Shown piece after piece: positions 23,932 through 32,833 of a DNA stretch of 44,406 bases. Each line of letters opens with the position of its first letter. Position 1 is the stretch's first letter. The DNA lies in NCBI RefSeq assembly GCF_000341265.1, contig NZ_ANAE01000194.1, forward strand, positions 28,867-73,272. The letters run 5' to 3'. The stretch comes from Nocardiopsis prasina DSM 43845 (GTDB taxonomy: Bacteria > Actinomycetota > Actinomycetes > Streptosporangiales > Streptosporangiaceae). The notes beneath the pieces are model-generated. The model was not told the origin of the DNA and did not search any database. It saw only the letters and a list, made by a program, of their open reading frames with translations. The position numbers and the translations under genes are program-made.

Positions 23932-26337
23932 TCAGTCGCTCCGGCTGGGCTGGGCCGCCGGGACCACCGGGTGCCAACCGCCGCGGTCCGGGCTCCCCTC
24001 CGAGTTGGCACGGCCGCCGCCGCTGCTCAGGAACACGTTGACCGTCGCTCCCTCAGGGAGGCGGGTGCCCGGGTTCGGGTTGACCGCGGCCACCGAACCC
24101 TCGCTCTCGGACGAGCGGACCGTCGTTCCGGACACGTTCACCGAGTAACCGGCGGCCTCCAGGGCGGCGACGGCCTCGGACTCGCCCAGACCGACGACGT
24201 TGGGAACGCCGCCGTCGTCGCTGGCCGGGCTGGCGTCCTCGTCCCCGTCGTCATCGTCATCCCGGGGAGCGCGGGGCTCGGAGGTGGAACCGAACTTGCC
24301 GGGCGCGGACGCCAGACTCTCGGTGTCCAGGCCCTCGTGGGCGCCTCGCATGGTCTCCTGCCAGATCGGTCCGGGGATGGTCGCCCCGTACACGGTCCCG
24401 AAGTACCGGTCGCCGATCCTGACGTTGCGCAGCGGGTACTGCTGGGGACCGCGCGGGTCGCCGACGAACACGCTGCTGGCCATCTGCGGGGTGAACCCGG
24501 CGAACCAGGCGGCGGCGGAACCGTCGGTGGTTCCGGTCTTGCCCGCCGCCGGACGGCCGATACCGAGGCTGGCGGCGGTGCCCCCGTTGAAGGTCTGCGA
24601 CAGCAGGTAGCTGGTGCCGTCGGCGACGTCCTCGTCGATCACGCGCTCGCACTGCGGCTCGATGTCGATCGTGGCGCCCGCCTGGCGGTCCTCGATCCTG
24701 GTGATGGACTGCGGCTCGCAGTACATGCCGCCGGAGGCGAAGGTCGCGTAGGCGTTGGACACCCGCAGCGGGGAGACCTCCTCGCTGCCCAGCGTGAAGC
24801 TGCTGTTGGCGAGCGAGTTGTCGTTCTCCGTGAACAGGGTGCCGTCGGCGCGCTTCAGCCCCAGCTTCTCCGCCATCTTCATCGTGTTGCACAGGCCCGC
24901 GCGGGCCTGGAGCTGCGCGAAGTAGGTGTTGGAGGAGGCCTTGGTGCCGGACACCATGTTGTGGTTGCCCGCGTTGCTGTCACCGGCGTTGCTCAGCGAC
25001 CACGACTCCAGCCGACCGCCGTTGCAGGAGGTCTGGCCGCTCACCGTGGTGGAGCTCGGTGAGTTGAAGGAGGTGCCGAAGGGCAACCCCTCCTCCAGCG
25101 CGGCGGCGAGGGTGATCGCCTTGAACGTCGACCCGGCCTGGAAGCCGCTGCTGCCGCCCCGGTCGGAGTCGGTGGTGAAGTTGATCGAGGTCTCGCCGAG
25201 CTTGCTCTCGTCGGGACCGTAGTTGCGGCTCTGCATCATCCCGAGGATGTGGCCGGTGCCCGGTTCGACGACCGCCTGCGCGGCCACCTTGCGGGAGTCG
25301 TTCTCGCGCGGCACCCACTTGTCCACGGCCTTCTGGCCCGACTCCTGCGTCTGCGGGTCCAGGGTCGTGTGGATCTCCAGACCGGCGGTGCGCAACCAGC
25401 GCGCCCGCTCGGTCTCGTTGGGACCGAACCGCTCGTCCTGCTCGATCTCCTGCACGACGTAGTCGCAGAAGAAGGGCTGGTCGCTGGGGACGCACCCGTT
25501 GGGCGGGGTGTCCAGGTCCAGCTCCATGTCCTCGGCCTTGGCCTCCTCGGCCTCCTCCTCGGTGATGGCCTCGGTGGCGACCATGCGGTCCAGGACGACG
25601 TTGCGCCGCTCGGTGGTCTGCTCGGGGAAGAAGCGCGGGTTGTACAGGTAGGGGTAGCGGACGAGACCGGCGATGGTCGCCGCCTGGTGCAGCTCCAGCT
25701 CGCTCGCGGGCACCTGGAAGAAGTGCTGCGCGGCGGACTCGACGCCGTAGGCGCCGTCGCTGAAGTAGGCGATGTTGAGGTAGCCCTCCAGGATCTCGTC
25801 CTTGGTCATCCTCTGTTCCAGGGCGACGGCGTAACGCAACTCCCGGATCTTGCGGGCGATGGTCTCCTCGCGGGCCTCCTCCAGCTCCTCCTGTGAGGTG
25901 GCGGCCTCGATCTGCACGTTCTTCACGTACTGCTGGGTGATGGAGGAGGCACCCTCGGTGTTGCCTCCCATGGTCCGGAGGGCGGCACGCAGGGTGCCGG
26001 ACACGTCCAGACCACCGTGGTCGTAGAAGCGGGAGTCCTCCATGGCGAGGATGGCGTCGACCATCACCGGGGACACGTCGTCGATGTCGACGAGCTCACG
26101 GTTCTGGTCGAAGATCTCCGCGATCACACCGCCCTCGCGGTCGTAGATGGTCGACCGCTGAGGAGGTGGAGGTGTCTCGAGTTGGCTGGGCATGTCCAGG
26201 AAGCCGCTGGCGATGTTGCGGGCGGTGATCCCCATGCCGCCGACCGCCGGTAGGGCGAGTGCGGCGACGAGGAGGCCGGCGATCACACCGACGACGACCA
26301 GTTGGCTGATTCTTTGAAGCAATGTCCCCTGACCCAC
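23932..26337 (-). CDS. ponA2: Bifunctional class A penicillin-binding protein with PASTA domain
   Basis: The 801-residue protein has an N-terminal membrane helix (about 10-32). A GT51 glycosyltransferase domain (about 60-240) has Glu100 in EDSRFYDHGG. The transpeptidase domain has the S403-TFK, S468-SN and K600-TGT motifs. An acidic DDDDDGDEDASP linker and one PASTA domain (about 710-772) follow, with a Gly/Ser/Pro-rich end. It polymerises and cross-links peptidoglycan. The layout and position, next to WhiB4/WblA and the phosphoesterase, match PonA2 of mycobacteria and its Streptomyces counterpart. GTG 26337 has a weak ribosome site. It diverges from wblA across a 422-base control region. Confidence 0.94.
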   Translation of the reverse strand: MGQGTLLQRISQLVVVGVIAGLLVAALALPAVGGMGITARNIASGFLDMPSQLETPPPPQRSTIYDREGGVIAEIFDQNRELVDIDDVSPVMVDAILAMEDSRFYDHGGLDVSGTLRAALRTMGGNTEGASSITQQYVKNVQIEAATSQEELEEAREETIARKIRELRYAVALEQRMTKDEILEGYLNIAYFSDGAYGVESAAQHFFQVPASELELHQAATIAGLVRYPYLYNPRFFPEQTTERRNVVLDRMVATEAITEEEAEEAKAEDMELDLDTPPNGCVPSDQPFFCDYVVQEIEQDERFGPNETERARWLRTAGLEIHTTLDPQTQESGQKAVDKWVPRENDSRKVAAQAVVEPGTGHILGMMQSRNYGPDESKLGETSINFTTDSDRGGSSGFQAGSTFKAITLAAALEEGLPFGTSFNSPSSTTVSGQTSCNGGRLESWSLSNAGDSNAGNHNMVSGTKASSNTYFAQLQARAGLCNTMKMAEKLGLKRADGTLFTENDNSLANSSFTLGSEEVSPLRVSNAYATFASGGMYCEPQSITRIEDRQAGATIDIEPQCERVIDEDVADGTSYLLSQTFNGGTAASLGIGRPAAGKTGTTDGSAAAWFAGFTPQMASSVFVGDPRGPQQYPLRNVRIGDRYFGTVYGATIPGPIWQETMRGAHEGLDTESLASAPGKFGSTSEPRAPRDDDDDGDEDASPASDDGGVPNVVGLGESEAVAALEAAGYSVNVSGTTVRSSESEGSVAAVNPNPGTRLPEGATVNVFLSSGGGRANSEGSPDRGGWHPVVPAAQPSRSD

Positions 26338-26759
26338 CCCATCAGACTAAGTGACCACGAACGCTCAGAAGCGGTGCGATCGGTAACGGACGGTGCGTTT
26401 TCACGCCGAATCGCCCATGACTACGCACGAGCCGTATCCCCGGACCATCCTTCCACGGTTAACGCAGACAGCCCCGGGTGTGGTTCAGCCGACACGCACC
26501 CCAGCCCCGGTCGGGGAGGGTGGTCGGCCGGTCGCGCAATGGCCCGCTCGGGCCATATCCGTGAGACGGAAAGTGGGTCGAGTGGGTTCTGTTGGCGCGG
26601 CGATCCGAACCGTACTTTCGAGATACGGGGCGCCGTGACGATGCGTGCACGTCGCGCCCCACGCGGTAGCGGGAGGCCACCGTGTTCACCTCCACTCAAC
26701 CAGAGCACACCAACCACCTTTGACCGCGAGCGCTAGCACACGTCTGGGAAGTGCGCCAC
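26338..26759. promoter_or_regulatory. Divergent control region of the PBP and wblA genes
   Basis: The 422 bases hold no coding frame with normal codon use. ATGGCCC (26539-26545) and GGGCCAT (26550-26556) form a perfect 7-bp inverted repeat with a 4-base centre. A long leader is expected for wblA-type genes, whose Streptomyces homologue is under several developmental regulators. No named operator can be assigned from sequence alone. Confidence 0.5.
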
Positions 26760-27077
26760 ATGTGGACCCATCAGTGGACGACAGAGGCCCTGTGCCGTCA
26801 GATCGACCCCGACGCCCTTTTCGTCCAGGGCGCCGCGCAGAACCGCGCCAAGCTCTTCTGTCACGGCTGTCCCGTGCGTGTCGAGTGCCTCGCCGACGCG
26901 CTCGACCACCGGGTGGAGTTCGGGGTGTGGGGCGGCATGACCGAACGCGAACGCCGCTCCCTGCTACGCAAGCACCCCGACATCACCGACTGGGCGCCCC
27001 TGCTGGAGGAGGCCCGCCGGGAGGGTGCGGACGACCTCTCCCGGATCGCGTGGACCCTGCGGGACACGCCCGCCTGA
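26760..27077 (+). CDS. wblA: WhiB-family Fe-S transcription factor (WhiB4/WblA type)
   Basis: The 105-residue protein has the four cluster cysteines C12, C34, C37 and C43 and the GVWGG turn (55-59), then a basic ERERRSLLRKH segment for DNA or sigma contact. The sequence DALFVQGAAQNRAK is characteristic of the WblA/WhiB4 subgroup. In Streptomyces WblA governs sporulation and represses antibiotic clusters; in M. tuberculosis WhiB4 responds to oxidants. The position between PonA2-like and Get3-like genes matches Rv3681c. I choose ATG 26760 because GGGAAG is eight bases upstream; GTG 26751 is an alternative three codons longer. Confidence 0.95.
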   Translation: MWTHQWTTEALCRQIDPDALFVQGAAQNRAKLFCHGCPVRVECLADALDHRVEFGVWGGMTERERRSLLRKHPDITDWAPLLEEARREGADDLSRIAWTLRDTPA

Positions 27078-27095
27078 CACCGGCCCGGAACGGCC

Positions 27096-28328
27096 TCAGG
27101 AGTCCTCCGGCGCGGTCTCCCCGGGGCTCGCGGCCCCTCCGGTGAAGGACGCTCCTTCGGTGCCTCCGGCGAGCGCCACGCCGATCCCGCGCAGACCGGC
27201 GAGGTCGTGCACGTCCTCGGGCCGCGCCGGAACCTCGACCACCCGCGCCCCCCGGTGGGCCGACAGCATCCGGGCTCGCAGCCGCTCCTCGCGCTCGTGT
27301 GCCCGGACCCGCTCGGCGTGAAGGCGCAGGGCCGCCGCCGCGAGCGGGTGGGAGTCCGACTCCTTCAGGGAACCGGCGGCCGCCAGCGCCTCGTCCGCGC
27401 CCAGACGCGCCCCCGGCCCGGACGGCAGCGGATGCGTCCGGTTCAGCACCAGGCCCGCCAGCGGCATGGACTCCGCCGCCAACCGGTCCATGAAGTAGGA
27501 GGCCTCGCGCATCGCGTCCGTGTCCGGGGTCGCCACCACCACGAAGGCCGTCCCCGGCGTCTGGAGCAGCCGGTAGGTGCGCTCGGCGCGTTCCTGGAAC
27601 CCGCCGAACACCGTGTCGAACGCGGAGACGAAGGAACGCAGGTCGGCCAGGAACTGGGCCCCGACGATCTTGCCCACCACCGAGCCCACCACGTTGAACC
27701 CGGCGCCCAGCAGCCGGAACGCACCGGTGGCCGGGGGGCTCAGGAAGCGGATGAGCCGACCGTCCAGGAACCGGCCGAGCCGCTTGGGCGCGTCCAGGAA
27801 GTCCAGCGCGGACCGGCTGGGCGGGGTGTCCACCACGATCAGGTCCCAGTCGCCGGACTGGCGCAGCTGCCCCAGCTTCTCCATCGCCATGTACTCCTGC
27901 GTGCCGGAGAAGCTCGTGGAGAGGGTCTGGTAGAAGGGGTTGGCCAGGATCTGGCGGGCCCGTTCGGGGTCGGCGTGCTCCCTGACGACCTCGTCGAAGG
28001 TCCGCTTCATGTCGAGCATCATCGCGTGCAGGCTGCCCCGGGCCGATTCGGGGAGCGGTACCGGGCGCGGGGTGTTGTCCAGCTCCACGAGCCCCATCGA
28101 CTGCGCCAGGCGCCGGGCCGGGTCCACCGTGATCACCACGGTGCGCCGTCCTCGTTCGGCGGCGCGCAGCCCCAGAGCGGCGGCGGTGGTGGTCTTGCCG
28201 ACCCCGCCCGCCCCGCAGCACACGACGATCCTCGTGCGGGTGTCGTCCAGCAGGGCGTCCACGTCCAGCGGCGCGCCCTCACGTGGTCCCCGGACGCCCG
28301 GACCCGTCCCTCTCCGGTCCTCGGTCAC
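27096..28328 (-). CDS. ArsA/Get3-like ATPase, second of a pair
   Basis: The 410-residue protein has the signature P-loop CCGAGGVGKTTTAAAL (about 35-50), then ITVDPARRLA and a VVDTPPSRSALDF switch region. Its membrane-facing part is Phe- and Leu-rich (RLGRFLDGRLIRFLSPP, AFRLLGAGFNVVGSVVGK). It corresponds to M. tuberculosis Rv3680. It starts at GTG 28328, which overlaps the upstream stop codon in GTGA, so translation is coupled and the two ATPases probably form a complex. They resemble Get3, an ATPase for tail-anchored proteins, and the bacterial pair has been linked to redox and metabolic tolerance in mycobacteria. The C-terminus is Gly/Ala-rich. Confidence 0.9.
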   Translation of the reverse strand: MTEDRRGTGPGVRGPREGAPLDVDALLDDTRTRIVVCCGAGGVGKTTTAAALGLRAAERGRRTVVITVDPARRLAQSMGLVELDNTPRPVPLPESARGSLHAMMLDMKRTFDEVVREHADPERARQILANPFYQTLSTSFSGTQEYMAMEKLGQLRQSGDWDLIVVDTPPSRSALDFLDAPKRLGRFLDGRLIRFLSPPATGAFRLLGAGFNVVGSVVGKIVGAQFLADLRSFVSAFDTVFGGFQERAERTYRLLQTPGTAFVVVATPDTDAMREASYFMDRLAAESMPLAGLVLNRTHPLPSGPGARLGADEALAAAGSLKESDSHPLAAAALRLHAERVRAHEREERLRARMLSAHRGARVVEVPARPEDVHDLAGLRGIGVALAGGTEGASFTGGAASPGETAPEDS

Positions 28329-29392
28329 CGCTCCACCCCCTGATCGGTCAGGCTCCGGGCCAGGTCGCCCAGCACGGCGCGGTCCACCCCGCCCTCCACC
28401 CGGGGCAGCTCCACCATGGGCAGGCCCAATCCCTCCAACTCGCCGCGGACCCGTTCCTCCAGCAGCTGGCGCAGCGCGTGCGCGCGCACCTCGCCCGCGA
28501 GGTCCTCGGCCAGCTCCTCGGGCGCCTCCAGCAGAGCCGGGTCCAGCGGTGCGGCCCGGAGCCCCGAAGCGAGCGCGGTCGAGTCCAGCTCCCCCGTGAC
28601 GGCGGCGGCGAGGTCGGCGGCGTCCAGCAGCGGCGGTGCGACCATGTTCACCAGGACTGATCCCAGGGGCAGTCCCAGCTCGCGCAGCTCCGCGATCCCG
28701 TCCCGGGTCTCCTGGGCGGGCATTTCCTCCAGCAGGGTCACGAAGTGCACGCGGGTGCGGGCGGACCGGATCACCTCCATGACCCGGTCGGCGTGGCCGC
28801 GAACGGGCCCCACCCGGGCCAGCCCCGCCACCTCGGAGTTGACGTTCAGGAACCGCCCGATCCTCCCCGTGGGCGGCGCGTCCATGACCACGGCGTCGTA
28901 GTGGAAGGGGGCGCTGGAGGGGGAGTCGGAGGACCGTCCCCGATCGCCCGTGCGCCGCCGGACCGCCTCGGTGGCCTTGCCGGTGAGCAGGACGTCGCGC
29001 AGCCCCGGGGCAATGGTGGTGGCGAAGTCGACGGCGCCCAGCCTGGTGAGCGCCTGACCGGCCCGGCGCATCCCGTAGAACAGCTCCAGGTACTCCAGCA
29101 GCGCCGCCTCGGCGTCCGCCGCCAGCACGTGGACGCAACCCCCGCCGGGCGCGGTGATCATCTCGCGCTCCTCGTAGGGCAGGGCGGGGCTCCCGAGCAG
29201 GGAGGCCACCCCCTGGCGGCCCTCCACCTCGACCAGGAGCACGCGTCCGCCCCGGGAGGCCAGGGCGAGCGCCAACGCCGTGGCGGCCGTCGTCTTCCCG
29301 GTACCGCCCTTGCCCGTCACGATGTGCAACCGGGCACCGGCGAACGCCGTCCCCGGGTCGTCACCGCGCGGTCCCTGTTCACGATCGCTCAC
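28325..29392 (-). CDS. ArsA/Get3-like ATPase, first of a pair
   Basis: The 355-residue protein has a deviant Walker A (IVTGKGGTGKTTAATAL), followed by LVEVEGRQGVASLLG. A switch segment VVMDAPPTGRIGRFLNV comes later. It matches M. tuberculosis Rv3679, which is co-encoded with Rv3680. Only one ATPase half is present, unlike duplicated ArsA, so two such subunits would be needed for a complete nucleotide dimer; here two genes supply them. GTG 29392 has a poor ribosome site. A Ser/Arg-rich insert (GDRGRSSDSPSSAP) is unusual and may be species-specific. The gene is translationally coupled to the next. Confidence 0.9.
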   Translation of the reverse strand: MSDREQGPRGDDPGTAFAGARLHIVTGKGGTGKTTAATALALALASRGGRVLLVEVEGRQGVASLLGSPALPYEEREMITAPGGGCVHVLAADAEAALLEYLELFYGMRRAGQALTRLGAVDFATTIAPGLRDVLLTGKATEAVRRRTGDRGRSSDSPSSAPFHYDAVVMDAPPTGRIGRFLNVNSEVAGLARVGPVRGHADRVMEVIRSARTRVHFVTLLEEMPAQETRDGIAELRELGLPLGSVLVNMVAPPLLDAADLAAAVTGELDSTALASGLRAAPLDPALLEAPEELAEDLAGEVRAHALRQLLEERVRGELEGLGLPMVELPRVEGGVDRAVLGDLARSLTDQGVER

Positions 29393-29491
29393 CCCACGGA
29401 GTCTATGTGCGTGCCCTCCACCCGGCGCGGGCGAGGTGTCGTCGGGCGCGGAGGCGTCCCGCGCCCTTGCTGCCCCCGGGGCGGTCCCGGG

Positions 29492-30067
29492 TCAGCTCCG
29501 CGCGCCGAGCCGGATCCCCTCGATCGTCATACGGACGAGTTCTTCGCTGTCGACTCGCCACGTCTCGACCCCGAGGTGACCGCTGCGCTCGAGTTCCGCG
29601 ATGCCGTGCGCGGTGGACATCAGCAGCGCGCCGTATCGGGGGGCATCGGTCGTACCGACCAGATCACCGAGCAGGTCGAGGAACCCGTCCTGGAGACGAC
29701 CGGCGGACTCCGCGGCCTCGCGGTCCTCGGCGGGCGTCGCGAACATGAGCGCGTACAGATGCGGTCGCTCGCGTGCGCGTCCGATGAGCGCCATGACCGC
29801 GCTCTCCAGCCTGGCTCCCGGGTCGCCCGAGCCCGTGCGCAGCTGCTCGACCTCGGCGGCGAGGGAGTCCCACGCCGCGATCGCGAGCGTGGCCAGCAGC
29901 TGCTCCTTGTTCGTGAAGTGCCCGTACGGCGCACCGCGTGAGACCCCGGCCCGCGCACCGACTCCGCGGAGGGTGACCATTGCCGCACCGCCCTCGTCCA
30001 GCAGTTCGGACGCGGCTCGAAGGAGGGCGCTACGGGTCGCCGCGGCCGTCTCAGCTCTGGTCACCAT
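29492..30067 (-). CDS. TetR-family repressor
   Basis: The 191-residue protein starts with TRAETAAATRSALLRAASELLDEGG. The helix-turn-helix VTLRGVGARAGVSRGAPYGHFTNKEQLLATL follows, a textbook TetR N-terminus. The C-terminal half is a ligand and dimer domain of the TetR_C_13/WHG kind (about 80-190). The ATG 30067 is preceded at six bases by TAGAAT, a leaderless -10. The divergent gene is a short-chain dehydrogenase, and palindromic operators lie between. It is likely a local repressor of that enzyme and itself. The pair is inserted into an otherwise conserved block, which suggests acquisition. Confidence 0.92.
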   Translation of the reverse strand: MVTRAETAAATRSALLRAASELLDEGGAAMVTLRGVGARAGVSRGAPYGHFTNKEQLLATLAIAAWDSLAAEVEQLRTGSGDPGARLESAVMALIGRARERPHLYALMFATPAEDREAAESAGRLQDGFLDLLGDLVGTTDAPRYGALLMSTAHGIAELERSGHLGVETWRVDSEELVRMTIEGIRLGARS

Positions 30068-30073
30068 GGCCGA

Positions 30074-30135
30074 ATTCTACTTGACAGTGTCACATGAATC
30101 GCCCATCATCATTCATATGACAAAGTCATATGAAT
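30074..30135. promoter_or_regulatory. Divergent TetR/SDR promoter with two operators
   Basis: The perfect operator has arms ATTCATATGAC (30111-30121) and GTCATATGAAT (30125-30135) around AAA. A weaker copy is centred at 30087, with right arm GTCACATGAAT (30089-30099) and left half TTGAC. The two centres are 36 bases apart. The SDR promoter is TTGACA (30081-30086), 17 bases and CATCAT (30104-30109), so transcription would start near the ATG 30117. The repressor promoter on the other strand has TAGAAT (complement of 30074-30079), six bases before its ATG. Each operator covers a promoter element. Confidence 0.75.
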
Positions 30136-31142
30136 TTCGTCCCCCGCACGACCCGGTGGACGGTGCCGCCCCCGCGGGCGGTGTGCGGGCAGCGTTCTCG
30201 GCTTCGAGCGTGCCCCCGATGCGGGGCCGCACCGTTGTCGTCACCGGCGCGAACAGCGGCATCGGCCGGGTCACAGCCCGGGTGTTCGCCGAACGGGGCG
30301 CACGGGTGGTGCTGGCGGTGCGCAGCGAGGAGAAGGGGCGCTCCGCAGCCGCGGAGATGACCGGTGAGGTCGAGGTCCGACGACTCGACCTCGCCGACCT
30401 CTCCTCGGTTCGTGCGTTCGCCCGGGACCTCACCGACCCCGTCGACCTGCTGATCAACAACGCGGGTGTGTCACTCCCGCCCCCCATCCGCACCGCCGAC
30501 GACTTCGAACCGCAGCTCGGGACCAACCACCTCGGCCACTTCGCGCTGACGAACCTGCTGCTCCCACGGATCCGGCAGCGGGTCGTCACGGTGGCCTCGC
30601 TCGCCCACCTGCTCGGCTCGATCGATTTCGGCGACCTCAACCAGCACCGCAAGCGCTACCGGGGCATGGCCGCGTACGGGCAGTCCAAGCTCGCCAACCT
30701 GCTGTTCACCAGCGAACTCCAGCGCCGACTGGAGGCGGTCGGCTCACCGGTGATCGCGACGGCCGCGCACCCGGGGATCTCGGCCACGAACCTGATGAGG
30801 TCCGAGGACCCGGGCCCGGGCTTTCGGCTGGGGCAGGCCCTGATCGGCGCGCTCACACAGAGCCAGGACGACGGTGCCCTTCCCACGCTCTACGCCGCCG
30901 TCGCCGAGATCCCTGGGAACGGCTACGCCGGTCCGGGCCGACTCATGGGGCTCCGGGGAGCTCCGAAGCTGGTCGGACGGGCACGCAGAGCGCGGGACGC
31001 CTCTGTGGCGCGTCGGCTGTGGGCGGTCTCGGAGGCCCTGACCGGAGTCGGCTTCCCCCTGGAACCCGGCGGGCACTCGGAGGGACCCGTCCTGAGGGGG
31101 GCGTCACCGGGTACGCCTGGCCTCCCGAGTGGGCGCGGGTGA
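30117..31142 (+). CDS. Short-chain dehydrogenase/reductase
   Basis: The 341-residue protein has the Rossmann motif VVVTGANSGIG (near residue 40), the structural motif INNAG, and the catalytic Ser with Y-x-x-x-K (AYGQSKLAN). A PG element follows in AHPGISATNL. It belongs to the retinol-dehydrogenase/WWOX-like group of extended SDRs with NAD(P) cofactor. Substrate is unknown. ATG 30117 lies inside the perfect operator and is consistent with a leaderless transcript. An internal ATG in front of RGRTVVVTG could be a second start. It is next to and likely regulated by the divergent TetR-type repressor. Confidence 0.92.
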   Translation: MTKSYEFRPPHDPVDGAAPAGGVRAAFSASSVPPMRGRTVVVTGANSGIGRVTARVFAERGARVVLAVRSEEKGRSAAAEMTGEVEVRRLDLADLSSVRAFARDLTDPVDLLINNAGVSLPPPIRTADDFEPQLGTNHLGHFALTNLLLPRIRQRVVTVASLAHLLGSIDFGDLNQHRKRYRGMAAYGQSKLANLLFTSELQRRLEAVGSPVIATAAHPGISATNLMRSEDPGPGFRLGQALIGALTQSQDDGALPTLYAAVAEIPGNGYAGPGRLMGLRGAPKLVGRARRARDASVARRLWAVSEALTGVGFPLEPGGHSEGPVLRGASPGTPGLPSGRG

Positions 31143-31202
31143 GTAAGGTGAGCGGCGTTGAGGGGCGGCCCCAGGGGTCGCCGTGACCGAGAGGGGTAGA
31201 CG

Positions 31203-31376
31203 ATGACCAAGTGGGAGTACCAGAGCGTGGCGCTGCTGTCGCACGCCACCAAGCAGATCCTGGACAACTGGGGTGAGGACGGCTGGGAGCTGGTTTCCGT
31301 CGTGCCGGCGCCGCTGCCCGAGGGCACCGACCCGCGCAACCAGCAGTACGTCGCCTACATGAAGCGGGCCAAGTAG
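31203..31376 (+). CDS. DUF4177 domain protein
   Basis: The 57-residue product begins MTKWEYQSVALLSHATKQIL and continues with NWGEDGWELVSV. It ends YVAYMKRAK. This W-E-Y core and the D-N-W-G-x-x-GWELVSV pattern are those of DUF4177 (M. tuberculosis Rv3678A). The start ATG 31203 follows GAGAGGGG. Its TAG (31374-31376) is immediately followed by the ATG of the RidA gene at 31377, so the two are a tight operon. The function is unknown. It is too small for common length cut-offs and might be missed. Confidence 0.9.
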   Translation: MTKWEYQSVALLSHATKQILDNWGEDGWELVSVVPAPLPEGTDPRNQQYVAYMKRAK

Positions 31377-31838
31377 ATGGCGACCCCGGAGGAGCGGATC
31401 GCCGAACTCGGGCTCACCCTGCCCGAGGTCGTTCCCCCGGTCGCGGCCTACCAGCCGACCGTCCGCAGCGGTGACCACGTCTACGTCTCCGGCCAGCTGC
31501 CGTTCGTCGACGGCGCCCTTCCGGCCACCGGCAAGGTCGGTGCCGAGGTCAGCCCGGAGACCGCCAAGGAACTGGCCGCCGTGTGCGCGCTGAACGCCAT
31601 CGCGGCGGTGCGGGCCGAGGTCGGCGACCTGTCCAACGTGGTGCGCGTGGTGCGGGTTGGCGGCTTCGTGGCCAGCGATCCCGGGTTCACCGGGCACCCC
31701 GGTGTGATCAACGGGGCCAGCGAGCTGCTCGGCGAGGTCTTCGGTGCGGCCGGGGTGCACGCCCGGGCCGCCGTCGGTGTCGCGTCCCTGCCGTTGGACG
31801 CCCCGGTCGAGGTTGACATGATCGTCGAGGTCCGCTGA
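31377..31838 (+). CDS. RidA (YjgF/UK114) family protein
   Basis: The 153-residue protein has the RidA pattern VAAYQPTVRSGDHVYVSGQLPFVDG and a C-terminal PLDAPVEVDMIVEVR, with a central LSNVVRVVRVGGFVAS segment. RidA enzymes hydrolyse reactive enamine/imine intermediates. The strictly conserved Arg of the active form is not obvious in the C-terminal RVAV position (here AAVGVASLPL), so it belongs to a Rid subfamily with uncertain deaminase activity. It corresponds to Rv3678c. It starts one base after the upstream stop codon. Confidence 0.9.
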   Translation: MATPEERIAELGLTLPEVVPPVAAYQPTVRSGDHVYVSGQLPFVDGALPATGKVGAEVSPETAKELAAVCALNAIAAVRAEVGDLSNVVRVVRVGGFVASDPGFTGHPGVINGASELLGEVFGAAGVHARAAVGVASLPLDAPVEVDMIVEVR

Positions 31839-31897
31839 CCGGACCCGAGGGCGACCCGGGCCACAGCGCGGCCTTCGTGAACGACGGGAGTGAGTCG

Positions 31898-32737
31898 ATG
31901 ACCGAGGACGACGGTGTGGCCCGGCCCCGCCCCGCAGCCACCGTGATGTTGCTGCGTCCGGCGGCGGGCTCGGACGCCGGACGGGCGGAGCGCCCCATGG
32001 AGGTCCTGCTCATGCGCAGGGTGCCGACCATGGGGTTCGCCCCGGGCGCCTACGTCTTCCCGGGCGGCCGGGTGGACGAGCGCGACGCCGACGGCGACCT
32101 CCCGTGGACCGGCCCGTCGCCCGAGGAGTGGGCCGGGATCCTGGGAACGGACGTGGCCCGGGCCCGTGCCCTCGTGTGCGCGGCGGTCCGGGAGACCTTC
32201 GAGGAGACCGGCGTCCTGCTGGCCAGCGAACCCGAGCGGGCGGGCGAGGAGGCGATCACCCTCGACACCGCCACCGACGACTGGGAGCGGGACCGGCTGG
32301 GCCTGATCGACCACACCCACTCCTTCACGGAGGTGCTGCGTCGGCGCGGGCTGGTGCTGCGCTCGGAGTGGCTGCGCGCGTGGTCGAGGTGGATCACCCC
32401 CAGCAACCAGCCGCGCCGGTTCGACACCTGGTTCTTCACGGCCGAACTCCCTCCGGGGCAGGCGGCACGCGACGTCGGCGGCGAGGCCGACCTCACGCGG
32501 TGGACCGACCCGTCCGTGGTCGCCGAGGAGTGGGGCGCCGGCAGGATGCCGATGCTGCCGCCGACCGTGATCGCCTGCGCCCAGCTGGCGGACCGGCGGA
32601 CCCTCCAGGGTGTGAGGGAGGCCCGGCGGGATATCGTTCCTCTCGAACCGGACGTTCGGGAAATAGGCGGACAGCTCCGTGTCGTGGCGCCGGACGGCAG
32701 CGACTTCCCCCTACCGGGGCCCGGCGCGGGACAGTGA
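31898..32737 (+). CDS. NUDIX hydrolase (NUDT19-like, long insert)
   Basis: The 279-residue protein opens the NUDIX box with PGGRVDERDADG and closes it with AAVRETFEETGVLL. About 35 residues are inserted between the two halves, typical for the NUDT19/CoA diphosphatase-type subgroup. The metal-binding RETFEE is intact. The C-terminal part has ARSP-like WITPSNQPRRFDTWFF, another subgroup feature. Substrate may be CoA or acyl-CoA esters (family knowledge, not proven here). I choose ATG 31898 with GGGAG eight bases ahead; GTG 31877 is an alternative. Confidence 0.88.
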   Translation: MTEDDGVARPRPAATVMLLRPAAGSDAGRAERPMEVLLMRRVPTMGFAPGAYVFPGGRVDERDADGDLPWTGPSPEEWAGILGTDVARARALVCAAVRETFEETGVLLASEPERAGEEAITLDTATDDWERDRLGLIDHTHSFTEVLRRRGLVLRSEWLRAWSRWITPSNQPRRFDTWFFTAELPPGQAARDVGGEADLTRWTDPSVVAEEWGAGRMPMLPPTVIACAQLADRRTLQGVREARRDIVPLEPDVREIGGQLRVVAPDGSDFPLPGPGAGQ

Positions 32738-32833
32738 GCACGGCGTCCGCTCCGGCGGCGCGCGGCGCCCCGTCGTGGGGCGGGCCGCGGGCCCTCCGGG
32801 CGGCTCCGGGTACGGCGATCGAAGCGAGGTGCG

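Noticed and set aside
22666-25062. 798-codon plus frame across the phosphoesterase, YqeY and PBP genes
   Set aside because: Shadow frame; three genes with complete motifs occupy the other frames or strand.
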